In this document: one piece after another, positions 44,301 through 53,237 of the stretch
Layout: each line of letters opens with the position of its first letter
How positions within the stretch are numbered: the stretch's first letter is position 1
Assembly (NCBI GenBank): GCA_036381595.1
Contig: DASVCN010000020.1
Span: 62,001-126,000 of the forward strand
Direction of reading: 5' to 3'
DNA from: Trueperaceae bacterium
GTDB lineage: Bacteria; Deinococcota; Deinococci; Deinococcales; Trueperaceae
Length of the DNA: 64,000 nt
The notes under the pieces: generated by a model
What the model saw: only the letters and a program-made list of their open reading frames with translations
What the model was told of the DNA's origin: nothing
Database searches by the model: none
Made by a program: the position numbers and the translations under genes

Positions 44301-45215
44301 TCAAAGTTGCAGAGAGCAGTCATCGTCACTCCTGCCGCTCAAATTCGTAGTTCCCCACCCGTACAACCGGGCAGGATTGCCCACCAGGATCTTCCGCCTG
44401 GTCTCCTCGTCCGGAGCGAACTGAGGCAGCAGGTCGACGAGATCCCCGTCGTTCGGCATCCACTTCCTGATGTTCGGGTGGGGCCAGTCGGTCCCCCAGA
44501 GAACCCGGTCGGGTGCGACCTCGATGAGCGCGCGGGCGAACGGCACGGCGTCGAGGAAAGGGTGGCCGTCGGCCGAGATCCGCTCGGCCCCGCACACCTT
44601 CACCCACCAGTTATCGCGCTCGAGTCGCGACAGCAGTATCTTGAACGCTTCCTGGTCCACCCCTTGCGACACGGGCACGCGACCCATGTGGTCGACGACG
44701 ATAGGCAGCTGGAAGCGGGAGAAGAACGGCTCATGCTCGATGAGGTCTTCTGCATTCACGTGCACGACCAGGTGCCAGCCCAGCGGCTCCACCATCCGCA
44801 CGACACTCTCGATGAAGTCGAGATCGGGCGCTCCGCCGAGGTGCTTGACGAAGTTGAAGCGCACGCCACGCACGCCTCCCCTGTCGAGCTCCTCGAAATC
44901 GCTGCTGCGGAAGCTGGAGTCGGCGATGCAGACCCCGCGGTATCTGCCGCCGCTAGATGCGATGGCCGCGAGCATGGCCCGATTGTCGGGCCCGTGGCAA
45001 CTTGCCTGAACGATCACCGCCCGGTCGATGCCCAGGAAGCGGTGCAGCTCGGCGAGCTTCGCAGCAGGTGCGTCTGGCGGGATATAGCTGCTCGTTGGGT
45101 GATAGGGGAAGACGCTTGCCGGGCCGAAGACGTGGCAGTGAGCGTCACATGCCCCGGGCGGAGGCGTAAAGGTCGGCTTGCGCGGGTTCGGGTCCGGCGG
45201 CATGCAGGTTTTCAT
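44301..45215 (-). CDS. ligI: 2-pyrone-4,6-dicarboxylate hydrolase-like amidohydrolase (LigI)
   Basis: A 304-residue amidohydrolase-superfamily lactonase. The metal motif is GACDAHCHVFGPASVFPYHP near residue 26, then VIVQASCHGPDNRAML, HVNAEDL, VDHMGRVP and the catalytic Asp in LWGTDWPHPNI. This matches LigI enzymes, which open 2-pyrone-4,6-dicarboxylate to oxalomesaconate. ATG 45215 is chosen since the open frame further upstream (to 45245) contains the promoter. It is convergent with the galB/galC-like operon and divergent from the TAXI transporter. No dioxygenase forming the pyrone is in the window. Confidence 0.9.
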   Translation of the reverse strand: MKTCMPPDPNPRKPTFTPPPGACDAHCHVFGPASVFPYHPTSSYIPPDAPAAKLAELHRFLGIDRAVIVQASCHGPDNRAMLAAIASSGGRYRGVCIADSSFRSSDFEELDRGGVRGVRFNFVKHLGGAPDLDFIESVVRMVEPLGWHLVVHVNAEDLIEHEPFFSRFQLPIVVDHMGRVPVSQGVDQEAFKILLSRLERDNWWVKVCGAERISADGHPFLDAVPFARALIEVAPDRVLWGTDWPHPNIRKWMPNDGDLVDLLPQFAPDEETRRKILVGNPARLYGWGTTNLSGRSDDDCSLQL

Positions 45216-45226
45216 GAGTGGGACCG

Positions 45227-45255
45227 ATGCTAGCAGCGGCGACAAAATGTGTCAA
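45227..45255 (-). promoter_or_regulatory. promoter of ligI (leaderless-type)
   Basis: Minus strand TTGACA (45255-45250), 17 bases, TAGCAT (45232-45227), 11 bases before the ATG at 45215 and without a Shine-Dalgarno sequence. Confidence 0.65.
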
Positions 45256-45271
45256 TGGGATTATGGGCATG

Positions 45272-45305
45272 ATTGTTGACAATCTCGTCGGCCGACTCCT
45301 ATAGT
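45272..45305 (+). promoter_or_regulatory. promoter of the TAXI-TRAP operon with GntR-like operator
   Basis: ATTGTTGACAAT (45272-45283) is a palindrome that contains the -35 TTGACA (45276-45281); after 18 bases comes TATAGT (45300-45305). Binding of a dimeric GntR protein here would block RNA polymerase. The third gene of the operon encodes such a regulator, so negative autoregulation is likely. Confidence 0.7.
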
Positions 45306-45333
45306 CGAACGTAGCCCAATCAGGAGGTCGAGC

Positions 45334-46299
45334 ATGAAGTTTCGGCAAGCAGGCCGCAGTCTCGTCGTAGCCGTAGTCGCACTCATCGGACTAGCCTTCG
45401 TCCAAGCGCAGGAGGAGGATTGGCCGCGCTTCGTGTCCATCGGCACGGCCTCCCCGGCAGGGGCTTACTACCCGTTGGGCGTAGCCATGGCAGACCTCTG
45501 GAACCGCAACATCGAAGGCGTTCGTTTCTCCTCACAGGAGACCGGTGGAAGCGTCGCCAACATGAACATGCTCGAGTCGGGCGACATCGAGATCGGAATC
45601 GCCAACGAGAACATCGCCTGGAACGCCACCGAGGGCAACGAACCGTTCTCCCATCCGATCGACGTGAACCTGGGGTGGACCCTCAACAAGAGCATGGGCC
45701 TGTTCGTAGCGCCCCGTTCTTCCGGCCTGGAGACGGTCGAGGACCTGCGCGGCAAGCGGGTTTCACTGGGTACCCCCGGCTCTTCTGCAAATGTCCTCGG
45801 CGCCCGGGTGCTCGAGAGCCAGGGCCTGGCCGAGGGCGACTACGAGGCCGTCTACATGGGCTGGCAGGAGTCGGCCGACGCGATGAACGACGGTTTCGTC
45901 GACGCCGCTTTCTTCGTGGGAGGTCAACCCTTCCCCGCGATCGAATCGCTGGCGGTGCGCACTCCGATCAACGTCCTCGACTTCGATGCCCAGAAGCTGC
46001 GTGAGCTACCCGGATTCCCACTCAGCACCGGCACCATCCCAGCAGACATGTACGACACCGAGAGCGACGCCACCGCCGTGCAGGTGCGCTCGATCAACTA
46101 CGTCGACCCGGAGCTGCCCGCCGACCTCGTCTACGAGATGGTGAAGGTGGTCTTCGACAATCTCGACGCCCTGGCCGCGGCCCACTCGACCGGTGACCAG
46201 GCAGAACTCCTGAGCCCGGAGGACGCCGAAGCGCTCGGCATCGAGGTCCACCCCGGCGTGGTGCGCTACGCCCAGGAAGTGGGGGCGTGGGCCGACTAG
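45334..46299 (+). CDS. TAXI-family TRAP transporter solute receptor
   Basis: A 321-residue periplasmic receptor with signal peptide (hydrophobic residues 10-24, cut near VQAQEED) and AGGAGG ribosome site. The TAXI opening SIGTASPAGAYYPLGVAMAD and ETGGSVANMNMLESGDIEIG are characteristic, as are ENIAWNATEG and LGTPGSSANVLGARVLE. It delivers its ligand to the fused TRAP membrane protein encoded next, overlapping by 13 bases. Placed between ligI and a GntR regulator, it probably imports an aromatic or tricarboxylic acid intermediate; that is inference. Confidence 0.95.
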   Translation: MKFRQAGRSLVVAVVALIGLAFVQAQEEDWPRFVSIGTASPAGAYYPLGVAMADLWNRNIEGVRFSSQETGGSVANMNMLESGDIEIGIANENIAWNATEGNEPFSHPIDVNLGWTLNKSMGLFVAPRSSGLETVEDLRGKRVSLGTPGSSANVLGARVLESQGLAEGDYEAVYMGWQESADAMNDGFVDAAFFVGGQPFPAIESLAVRTPINVLDFDAQKLRELPGFPLSTGTIPADMYDTESDATAVQVRSINYVDPELPADLVYEMVKVVFDNLDALAAAHSTGDQAELLSPEDAEALGIEVHPGVVRYAQEVGAWAD

Positions 46300-48173
46300 A
46301 CAAGACGCGCGCCTGGCTCGGAAACGGAGCCTGGCTGGCGGCTGTACTGTTCGTGACGACGGTACAGCCGCTCTACCTCTTGCCCATAGAGCAGCAGTTG
46401 CCCATCACGCTGATGCTGGTGATGGTGGGCCTGTTCCTCCGGCGGCCGCTGTTCCGCAGTGAACGCCTTGCCCGGGTGGGCAGCGTAGGCGTCGCCATCG
46501 ACCTGCTGCTCGTCGTCGCCTCGGTGGTGGTCGGCCTCTACGTCGCCCTCAATTACCACGACATCATCTTCCGTCAGGGGGCGTTCACCCGCGCGGATCT
46601 GTGGATCAGCCTCATCGGGCTCTTCCTCACCCTCGAAGCGGTCCGGCGCTCAGTAGGCTGGCCCCTCACGATCGTTTGCCTGGTGTTCGTGCTCTACGCC
46701 GTCTACGGGCGCGTCATGCCCGGCGCGCTGCTGCATCGCGGTTACTCGATAGACCGGGTGGCCCAGCACGTGACGCTCAGCTACTCCGGCATCTACGGGA
46801 TCCCCTTGGCCGTGATGGTCCGTTACGTGATCCTCTTCATCGTCTTCGGAGCGCTGTTGCAGGCCAGCGGCGCAGCCGACTTCCTGGTGCGCTTCGCCCA
46901 GGTCGTGGCCGGAAGGTACACCGGGGGCCTCGGCAAGGTCGCCGTCGTGGCCAGCGGACTGGTGGGCACCATCTCGGGCAGCGCCGCCGGTAACGTGGCC
47001 ACTACCGGCAGCGTGACCATACCGGCCATGAAGCGCAGCGGCTACCATCCCCACTTCGCCGGGGCCATCGAAGCCGTAGCGTCGACCGGCGGGCAGATCA
47101 TGCCACCGATCATGGGTGCGGCTGCCTTCCTCCTGGCCGACTACCTGGCGATCCCTTACATCCGTGTGGTCACGGCAGCCATCATCCCCGCTCTGTTCTA
47201 CTACCTGAGTGCCGGGTTCGCGATCGACCTCTACGCTAGGGCGAACGGGATCAGAGGTCTGTCCAAGGAGGAGTTGCCTCGGTTCTGGCCGACGCTGCGC
47301 TCGGGCTGGATCTTCATCATCGTCATCGCCCTGGTATACGGGATGCTGATCTACGGCTACTCACCAACTCGGGCGGCCTTCATCGGGGTGGTGGCGGCGG
47401 CCCTGCTGGCACTCCTGAAACGGGCGGGTCTGCGGGCCTCGCTCGACGTCCTGATCGACGGCGCCAAATCAGCAGCGATCCTGTGCGCGGTGACGGCCGG
47501 AGCCGGCATCGTCGTGGGCGTGGTGCAACTCACCGGCCTGGGCGCCATTCTCGCTTCGGCACTGGTGGACATGTCGCTCGGCAACGTCCTGATACTCCTG
47601 GTGCTGGTGATGGTCGCATCCATAATCCTCGGCATGGGCATGCCGACGACCGTTGTCTACGTGCTTCTCGCCGCGCTGGTGGGCCCGGCACTGGTCGATA
47701 TGGGCATCCGTCCGTTGGCCGCCCATTTCTTCTTCTTCTACTACGGCGTACTGGCCGCCATCACGCCGCCAGTGGCGCTGGCCTCCTACGCGGCCGCATC
47801 GATCGCCGGGAGCGACTTCAACCGTACCGGCTGGGAGGCGTTCCGGATGGCGCTGCCGGCATTCATCGTGCCGTTCTTCTTCGTGCTCAACCCGGCCCTG
47901 CTGCTCGATGGGACACCCGGCGAGGTGATCCACACCTCCCTGTCGGCCGGCCTGGGCATCTGGCTGTTCACCACCGCCGTGATGAACTGGTTACGCGGCC
48001 GCATGTCTGTGTGGACACGCTTGCTGCTGTTCGCGGCAGCGTTCCTGCTGCTCGATGGCGGCTGGAGGACGGACGTCATAGGTCTTGTCGTAACCTGCGG
48101 CGTGCTGCTTCTACGGCTGCGGCCAGGCAGAGTGACGACCAACGAGGAGGTCCCGGTAAGAAGTGCCGAGTGA
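46287..48173 (+). CDS. TRAP transporter fused permease (4TM-12TM)
   Basis: A 628-residue sodium-driven membrane protein joining the small (DctQ-like) and large (DctM-like) TRAP subunits. The N-terminal third carries the small-subunit helices and the DUF3394-like part; LVGTISGSAAGNVATTGSVTIP and GGQIMPPIMGAAAFLLADYL are the conserved large-subunit signatures, and GMGMPTTVVYVLLAALVGPAL with FYYGVLAAITPPVALASYAAA repeat the pattern. GTG 46287 overlaps the receptor gene. Length matches other TAXI-type fused permeases. Confidence 0.94.
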   Translation: MGRLDKTRAWLGNGAWLAAVLFVTTVQPLYLLPIEQQLPITLMLVMVGLFLRRPLFRSERLARVGSVGVAIDLLLVVASVVVGLYVALNYHDIIFRQGAFTRADLWISLIGLFLTLEAVRRSVGWPLTIVCLVFVLYAVYGRVMPGALLHRGYSIDRVAQHVTLSYSGIYGIPLAVMVRYVILFIVFGALLQASGAADFLVRFAQVVAGRYTGGLGKVAVVASGLVGTISGSAAGNVATTGSVTIPAMKRSGYHPHFAGAIEAVASTGGQIMPPIMGAAAFLLADYLAIPYIRVVTAAIIPALFYYLSAGFAIDLYARANGIRGLSKEELPRFWPTLRSGWIFIIVIALVYGMLIYGYSPTRAAFIGVVAAALLALLKRAGLRASLDVLIDGAKSAAILCAVTAGAGIVVGVVQLTGLGAILASALVDMSLGNVLILLVLVMVASIILGMGMPTTVVYVLLAALVGPALVDMGIRPLAAHFFFFYYGVLAAITPPVALASYAAASIAGSDFNRTGWEAFRMALPAFIVPFFFVLNPALLLDGTPGEVIHTSLSAGLGIWLFTTAVMNWLRGRMSVWTRLLLFAAAFLLLDGGWRTDVIGLVVTCGVLLLRLRPGRVTTNEEVPVRSAE

Positions 48174-48828
48174 AGCTTCATCCGAGAAGAGCGCGACCGA
48201 CGTAGCCTACGAGCGCATCCGCGAGAAGATCGTCGAGGGCGAGTTCCGCCCTTCGCAGAGGCTGGTCGAGGCGACCCTGGCAGAGAACCTGGGCGTCAGC
48301 CGGCACAACGTGCGAGTCGCCCTGGGCAGGCTTCAGTCCGATGGTCTGGTGAGGATCGAACCGAACCATGGCGCCACAGTCGCAACCCTTGGCCTGGAGG
48401 ACACGCTCGACATACTGGTGGCCCGGGAAGCATTGGAGGCCGAGGTAGCGCGACTCGCGGCGGAGAGGGTCAGCGCCGCGGAGCTCGAGCAGCTCGAAGC
48501 CTGCCTCAGGACGATGAAGTTGTCGCTGGAGCAGTCGGAGTTCGAGAACTACTCGAAGACCAACCGCACCTTCCATCAGATCATCTACCGAGCCAGTGGC
48601 AACGGGACCATGCCCGAGCTCATCGCACTGTTGCGCTTGCGGATGGCCAGGCTGCATGTTCGCACCATCCTCATCCCCGGGCGCAGCGACAAGTCGCTGG
48701 CAGAGCACACGGGAATCCTGGATGCGTTGCGGGAGGGTGACGCCGACGGCGCGGAGGCCGCGCTTCGGACGCATATGAAGAGTCTCCGCGAGGCGATCAG
48801 GAAGGCCTGGAATCTGGTGGGGGTGTAG
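48163..48828 (+). CDS. GntR-family regulator with FCD domain
   Basis: A 221-residue regulator starting at GTG 48163, overlapping the permease gene by 11 bases. The winged helix (VAYERIREKIVEGEFRPSQR, ENLGVSRHNVRVALGRLQSDG) is followed by the helical FCD ligand domain (LVAREALEAEVARLAAERV, NRTFHQIIYRASGN, EHTGILDALREGDADGAE). FCD proteins repress uptake and catabolic genes until an organic acid binds. Being in the TAXI operon, it is the best candidate for the TTGTTGACAA sites at 41621 and 45272. Confidence 0.93.
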   Translation: MPSEASSEKSATDVAYERIREKIVEGEFRPSQRLVEATLAENLGVSRHNVRVALGRLQSDGLVRIEPNHGATVATLGLEDTLDILVAREALEAEVARLAAERVSAAELEQLEACLRTMKLSLEQSEFENYSKTNRTFHQIIYRASGNGTMPELIALLRLRMARLHVRTILIPGRSDKSLAEHTGILDALREGDADGAEAALRTHMKSLREAIRKAWNLVGV

Positions 48829-48986
48829 AGCTGCAACCCGGGCGCGAATGCGTCAGGCGAGGCGCTGAACACACGTCGGCACTTGCTGCGCCACGGCATT
48901 TAAGGAGAGTTCGAAGTGACCGGGGTGCTGCTGGCGGACGCGTGCCGCGGCGCACTCGACCGGCCAGTTGCCGTGCCGCCGATCGG

Positions 48987-49868
48987 TCATGAGCCAGAGC
49001 GCGGGTCGATGAGATCACGCATGCTGTCGCCCACCATGTTGAACCCCAGCACTGCCAGGAAGATGCCGAGGCCCGGAAAGGTTGGCAACCACCAGGCATC
49101 GAGGATGTAAGACCTGGATTCAGTGATCATGGCGCCCCACTCGGGCGAAGGGGGCGCTGCGCCCAGCCCGATGAAACTGAGCGACGCGGTTGCGAGGATC
49201 GCCTGGCCCATGTCGAGACTGGCCTTCACGAAGACGGGCGTCATCGTATTCGGCAGGATGTGTCGAAACATCAGCCGGAGCTGGGTCGCGCCCAAGGCTC
49301 GAGCCGATGTGACGTACGCTTGACCGCGCAGGGAAACGACCTTGTTGCGGACCAGCCTTCCGTACTGCGCCCACCACACCATAGCCAGGCCGATGATGGC
49401 ATTCTCTAGGCTTCGACCGAGCAACGCGGCGATGCCCATCGCAAGGATGAGGTATGGGAACGCGAGGAACACGTCCACTACTCGCATCATCACCCGGTCG
49501 ACCGAGCCGCCATATAGTCCCGACACGGCGCCGAAGAGCGTGCCGAAGAGTCCTGCCGAGACCACTACCCGGAGACTGGCCCAGATCGATACTCGTGCTC
49601 CGTATACGACCCGGCTGTAGGTATCCCGTCCCAGATGGTCGGTGCCGAACAGGTGTTCGGTCGATGGCGGCTGAAGTCTTTCCAGAGGGGAGATCTGGAC
49701 GGGCGAGTGGGTAGCGAACAGCGACGGGAGCAGCGCGACGAGCGCGAGGAACAGCAGGATCATCAGGCCCGGGCCGCCGCCGCGCACGAATCTGATACCG
49801 CGACGGAGTTGCCAGCGGAAGCCCTGAAGGCCGTTCCTCGAACCGGCCCAGGAGCTGTCGCTAGTCAT
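48987..49868 (-). CDS. dipeptide/nickel-type ABC permease (DppC family)
   Basis: A 293-residue membrane subunit with an N-terminal hydrophobic anchor and five further segments. Family marks are PPSTEHLFGTDHLGRDTYSR, the coupling loop YVTSARALGATQLRLMFRHI and LSFIGLGAAPPSPEWGAMI. It overlaps the DppB-type gene by eight bases and ends the minus-strand operon. No ATPase genes (DppD/DppF) are in the window. Confidence 0.95.
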   Translation of the reverse strand: MTSDSSWAGSRNGLQGFRWQLRRGIRFVRGGGPGLMILLFLALVALLPSLFATHSPVQISPLERLQPPSTEHLFGTDHLGRDTYSRVVYGARVSIWASLRVVVSAGLFGTLFGAVSGLYGGSVDRVMMRVVDVFLAFPYLILAMGIAALLGRSLENAIIGLAMVWWAQYGRLVRNKVVSLRGQAYVTSARALGATQLRLMFRHILPNTMTPVFVKASLDMGQAILATASLSFIGLGAAPPSPEWGAMITESRSYILDAWWLPTFPGLGIFLAVLGFNMVGDSMRDLIDPRSGS

Positions 49869-50865
49869 ACTGCACCGTCGGGTCGAGCCACGCCAGCGAT
49901 ATGTCGGTCAGGAGGTTGATCAGCGCGTAGAAGAGCGTCATCGTCATGACGAACGCCGTGATCGCGAAGTAGTCGTTACGCAGCATCGCCTTGACGGCGT
50001 AGTCGCCAACGCCGGGCCACGAGAAGATCGACTCGGTGATGACGGCGCCGGCCAGCAGGTGACCGAAGCGCAGACCGATGACGGTGACAATCGGGATGGC
50101 GGCCGTTCGGAGAACGTGGCGATACAGGACGGTCCGCTCCGTGAGACCCTTCGAACGCGCCGTATCGACGTACGGCTCTCTCATCACGTCGAGCATCGAG
50201 GAGCGCGTCATCCTCATGATCGTCGCCAGCGTGAGGCCGCTGAGAGACACGACCGGAAGGACGAGGTGCCTTGCCACGTCGAGCATGGCTCGCCAGTTGC
50301 CACTGACGATGGAGTCGAGCACCAGGAAGCCGGTCACCGTTTCGATATCGGCAGCGGTACCGAGACGACCGCCGGCGGGCAGCCAGCCGAGCCGACCGTA
50401 GAAGATCAGTTGCAGCATCAGGGCCACCCAGAAGATGGGTAACGCGGCCGCCGAGATGGCGATCCCCCGCAAGAGCCCGTCGACCCAGGTTCGGGCGTGA
50501 CGCGCGGAGGCCACGCCAAGTGGAACGCCCACCAGGATGCTCAGCAACATGCTCAGGAAGGCTAGTTCGATGGTGTTCGGATAGCGTTCCAGGAGATCGG
50601 TCATCACTGGACGGTCGGTGACTATGGATCGACCGAAGTCGCCGCGGACCAGCCGCCCCAAGTACTCGACGAAGCGGACGAGCGTGGGCTCGTCCAGCCC
50701 CAGCTCCTCGCGCATGGCGTCGATCATCTCCTGGTTCGCGCCCACACCCAGAGCGGCTACGGCTGGGTCGGTAGGGAGCGCGTTCGCCATGAAGAACACC
50801 ACCACGGCAACACCGAAGATGATGAACACCGTGAAGAACAGGCGCCTCAGGACGTAGGTGAGCAC
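49861..50865 (-). CDS. dipeptide/nickel-type ABC permease (DppB family)
   Basis: A 334-residue permease. It begins YVLRRLFFTVFIIFGVAVVV with the family's ALPTDPAVAALG loop and has the coupling sequence YVDTARSKGLTERTVLYRHV and the ESIFSWPGVGDYAVKAML end motif. It is located between the receptor gene (50-base gap) and the DppC-type gene. Forms the membrane channel with DppC for peptides, or for other small amides given the neighbouring hydrolases. Confidence 0.95.
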   Translation of the reverse strand: MLTYVLRRLFFTVFIIFGVAVVVFFMANALPTDPAVAALGVGANQEMIDAMREELGLDEPTLVRFVEYLGRLVRGDFGRSIVTDRPVMTDLLERYPNTIELAFLSMLLSILVGVPLGVASARHARTWVDGLLRGIAISAAALPIFWVALMLQLIFYGRLGWLPAGGRLGTAADIETVTGFLVLDSIVSGNWRAMLDVARHLVLPVVSLSGLTLATIMRMTRSSMLDVMREPYVDTARSKGLTERTVLYRHVLRTAAIPIVTVIGLRFGHLLAGAVITESIFSWPGVGDYAVKAMLRNDYFAITAFVMTMTLFYALINLLTDISLAWLDPTVQYD

Positions 50866-50915
50866 GCGCTCCCGATCCTCTCGTCTAGGTCTTCAGAAGT
50901 CGCTCAGGGCGGCCA

Positions 50916-52493
50916 TCAGGGTGCCCTGTGCAGCTCGTAGAAGTGGATCAGTTCCGCCGTCATCGGTCTGTGGACGTAGCCGGCCACGTCCTCACGCATA
51001 GGCACGAACGCCTGCATCCGGCCAGCGAAGATGTCCGGAGCGTCCCGTACCACGATCTCGGCGGCCTGGCGCATCAGCTCGATGGCCTCCTCCTCGTTCG
51101 CCGACACCATGGCCTCGTCGATCAACCGGTCGACCTCCGGATTGCTGTAGTTCATGTAGTTATTGCCCTGGCCGTGCATCGAGTCGGAGTGATAGAGGAA
51201 GAGAAAGAGCTCCCTAGGGTCTCCGTAACGCGTCTTGATGTTGAAGATCATCAGCTCCTTGCGGAGCGCCGGGTCGCCGGTATTGCTGTAGTCGACGACC
51301 GTCTTTCGGATGGCTGGCCACTCGGCCGTCTGGATCTCGGCGTTCACGCCGGCGCTGGCCAGGAGGGCCTGGATCGCTTCTGCCAGAACCTTCTTGGTCG
51401 GGTCAGGTTGGTGTGTCCAGATCCGCAACTGAAGGCCCTGTCCGTTAGGGTAACCAGCCTCCGCCAGCAGTTCCAGCGCCTTCTCGGGGTCGTAGCTGTA
51501 GGGGTTAGGGACCGCTTCGCCACCCAGCAGCTCCGGAACGAGCGGGCCTGGCGAAGGAGCGGCCATGCCGTCCATCAGGTCGGCGAAGACCTGGCCATCC
51601 CAGAGGTAGTTGAGGGCCTGGCGAACCCGCACATCCTCGGTCGAGCCACCCATCACCTGGATGCGGGCGAATATCTGATCGAGTGTTGGCCCACCCTCGA
51701 CCTTGATGCCGTCCGTATCCCGGTAGATGTCGATATAGGTGGGCTCGTAGAGGAGCGAGATGTCGAGGTCGCCGCGCTCGAGCATCAACCTCTGGGTGGC
51801 CGCCTCCGGCACCGTAAGCAGCTCGATGGTCGCGAAGTGGGGGCCTTCCCAGCCGCGCCAGTAATCGGGGTTGGCCTCGAGCACGATCCTCTCGCCTCGT
51901 TCTCGCTCGGCAAGCACGTAAGGACCGGTACCGGCGCTGTTCTCTTCCAGCCAGTCGCGCCCCCCGTTCTCTTCATCGTGCTCCTCTACGGCCGTCGGAC
52001 TGACCATCCAGGCAAGCCAGAGGCTGCGGAGGAAGGGGGCGAACGGCTCACCGAGGGTGACGCGCAGCGTGAGCGGGTCGATGGCCTCGATGGTGTCGAC
52101 ATGCTGAAGCGACAGGTAGGCGCCCGAGCGCTGCAGCTCTATGAGCCTCTCGAGCGAGAACTTGGCGCTCTCCGCATCGAAGGGCGTGCCGTCGGTGAAC
52201 GTGACGTCGGGCCGCAGGTGGAAGGTGTAGGTAAGGGCGTCTTCGGAAACCTCCCACGACTCGGCGAGCACGCCCTCGAGTCTCAGATCGGGAGTCAGGT
52301 CGACGAGCGGCTCGTAGACGTTCCTCAACTGAACGACGGTGGAGAAGTCGCTGGCTACGTGTGGGTCCCAGATGTCCGCTTCGGTTCGCACCCCGACTCG
52401 AAGCGCGCCCTCGGGCTCCGCCATCGCGCCGCCTGAGAACAGCGCGCCCACGAACGCGAGCAAGGTCAGCGTGAATCCGACAAGCCTCTTCAT
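50916..52493 (-). CDS. family 5 ABC substrate-binding protein (DppA/OppA type)
   Basis: A 525-residue periplasmic receptor with signal peptide (about residues 1-25, ending GGAMA). The family 5 signature region WEVSEDALTYTFHLRPDVTF and DGTPFDAESAKFSLERL is present. It follows a cysteine-hydrolase gene on the same strand and precedes its permeases. Members bind peptides, but also nickel, opines, and small amide compounds; the two amidases in this operon suggest an amide-containing ligand. Confidence 0.95.
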   Translation of the reverse strand: MKRLVGFTLTLLAFVGALFSGGAMAEPEGALRVGVRTEADIWDPHVASDFSTVVQLRNVYEPLVDLTPDLRLEGVLAESWEVSEDALTYTFHLRPDVTFTDGTPFDAESAKFSLERLIELQRSGAYLSLQHVDTIEAIDPLTLRVTLGEPFAPFLRSLWLAWMVSPTAVEEHDEENGGRDWLEENSAGTGPYVLAERERGERIVLEANPDYWRGWEGPHFATIELLTVPEAATQRLMLERGDLDISLLYEPTYIDIYRDTDGIKVEGGPTLDQIFARIQVMGGSTEDVRVRQALNYLWDGQVFADLMDGMAAPSPGPLVPELLGGEAVPNPYSYDPEKALELLAEAGYPNGQGLQLRIWTHQPDPTKKVLAEAIQALLASAGVNAEIQTAEWPAIRKTVVDYSNTGDPALRKELMIFNIKTRYGDPRELFLFLYHSDSMHGQGNNYMNYSNPEVDRLIDEAMVSANEEEAIELMRQAAEIVVRDAPDIFAGRMQAFVPMREDVAGYVHRPMTAELIHFYELHRAP

Positions 52494-52530
52494 CGTTATC
52501 CTCCAGTTGGCGAGTGGCTTCAGTCCAAGA

Positions 52531-53220
52531 TCACTTCGAAAGGCTGGTAGTTAGAACCGTCTTGCGCAGTTCGGAAACAACCTCGGCGAGCGGCATGACA
52601 TCGGCGAACTTCATGTCCATGTCGATGAGGCTGACAGCGTGGGAGAGGCTCGACCTGTCGGCGCAGCACTCCTCGGGCACGATGACCCTGAGGTTGCAGG
52701 AGAAGGCGTCGGTGACAGCGGCCCGCACGCAGCCGCTTGTCGAGACCCCGCCAACTATCAGCGTGTCCACGCCCAGGTACGCCAGTTGGCTCCGTAAAGG
52801 CGTCTCGAAGAATGCGCTGGGCTTCGATTTCCGGATCACATACTCGCCATCGCGCGGTTCGATCGACTCCGGCCACTCGTCCGCCTCCGGATCGACGAGC
52901 CAGAGCGGATCCTCGGTGTGACCCCACTTGAGCGCGGTCACACCCCTCTCCACTTCGGTTCGCCTCGAGTCGCGCCTGGAGAAGAAGATCGGAAGCCGCA
53001 GCTCCCGCGAAACGCCCAGAAGCTCCCGGTACGCTTCCAGGGCCTGCTCGGCTCTATCGCCGTAGGCGTTCGGGTACTTGGGATCGACGAACAGCTTCGT
53101 CATGTCGACCACGAGAAGGGCTGGTTTCGAGCCGAATCCCATCCTCCGACCGAAGCCCCCCTTCTCGAACGCGGCGATGTCGTCTTCGCTGAGGACGGAT
53201 GCCCACCTGCGTATCTCCAC
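52531..53220 (-). CDS. isochorismatase-fold cysteine hydrolase (first)
   Basis: A 229-residue amidase of the isochorismatase/N-carbamoylsarcosine amidase fold. The catalytic triad is visible as Asp39 (LLVVDMTKLF), a lysine at 131 or 133 (YVIRKSKPSAFF) and Cys164 (GGVSTSGCVRAAVTDAF). These enzymes hydrolyse amides such as N-carbamoyl compounds, nicotinamide, maleamate or ureidoacrylate. It lies between an HMGL-type synthase gene and a peptide-type receptor gene. The substrate is unknown. Confidence 0.9.
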   Translation of the reverse strand: MEIRRWASVLSEDDIAAFEKGGFGRRMGFGSKPALLVVDMTKLFVDPKYPNAYGDRAEQALEAYRELLGVSRELRLPIFFSRRDSRRTEVERGVTALKWGHTEDPLWLVDPEADEWPESIEPRDGEYVIRKSKPSAFFETPLRSQLAYLGVDTLIVGGVSTSGCVRAAVTDAFSCNLRVIVPEECCADRSSLSHAVSLIDMDMKFADVMPLAEVVSELRKTVLTTSLSK

Positions 53221-53237
53221 TGCGCCTTCTCCTCCCC

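Noticed and set aside
50928-52436. 502-codon plus-strand frame opposite the DppA-type receptor gene
   Set aside because: The minus strand encodes a complete family 5 receptor with signal peptide; the plus frame is low-complexity and unrelated to any family.
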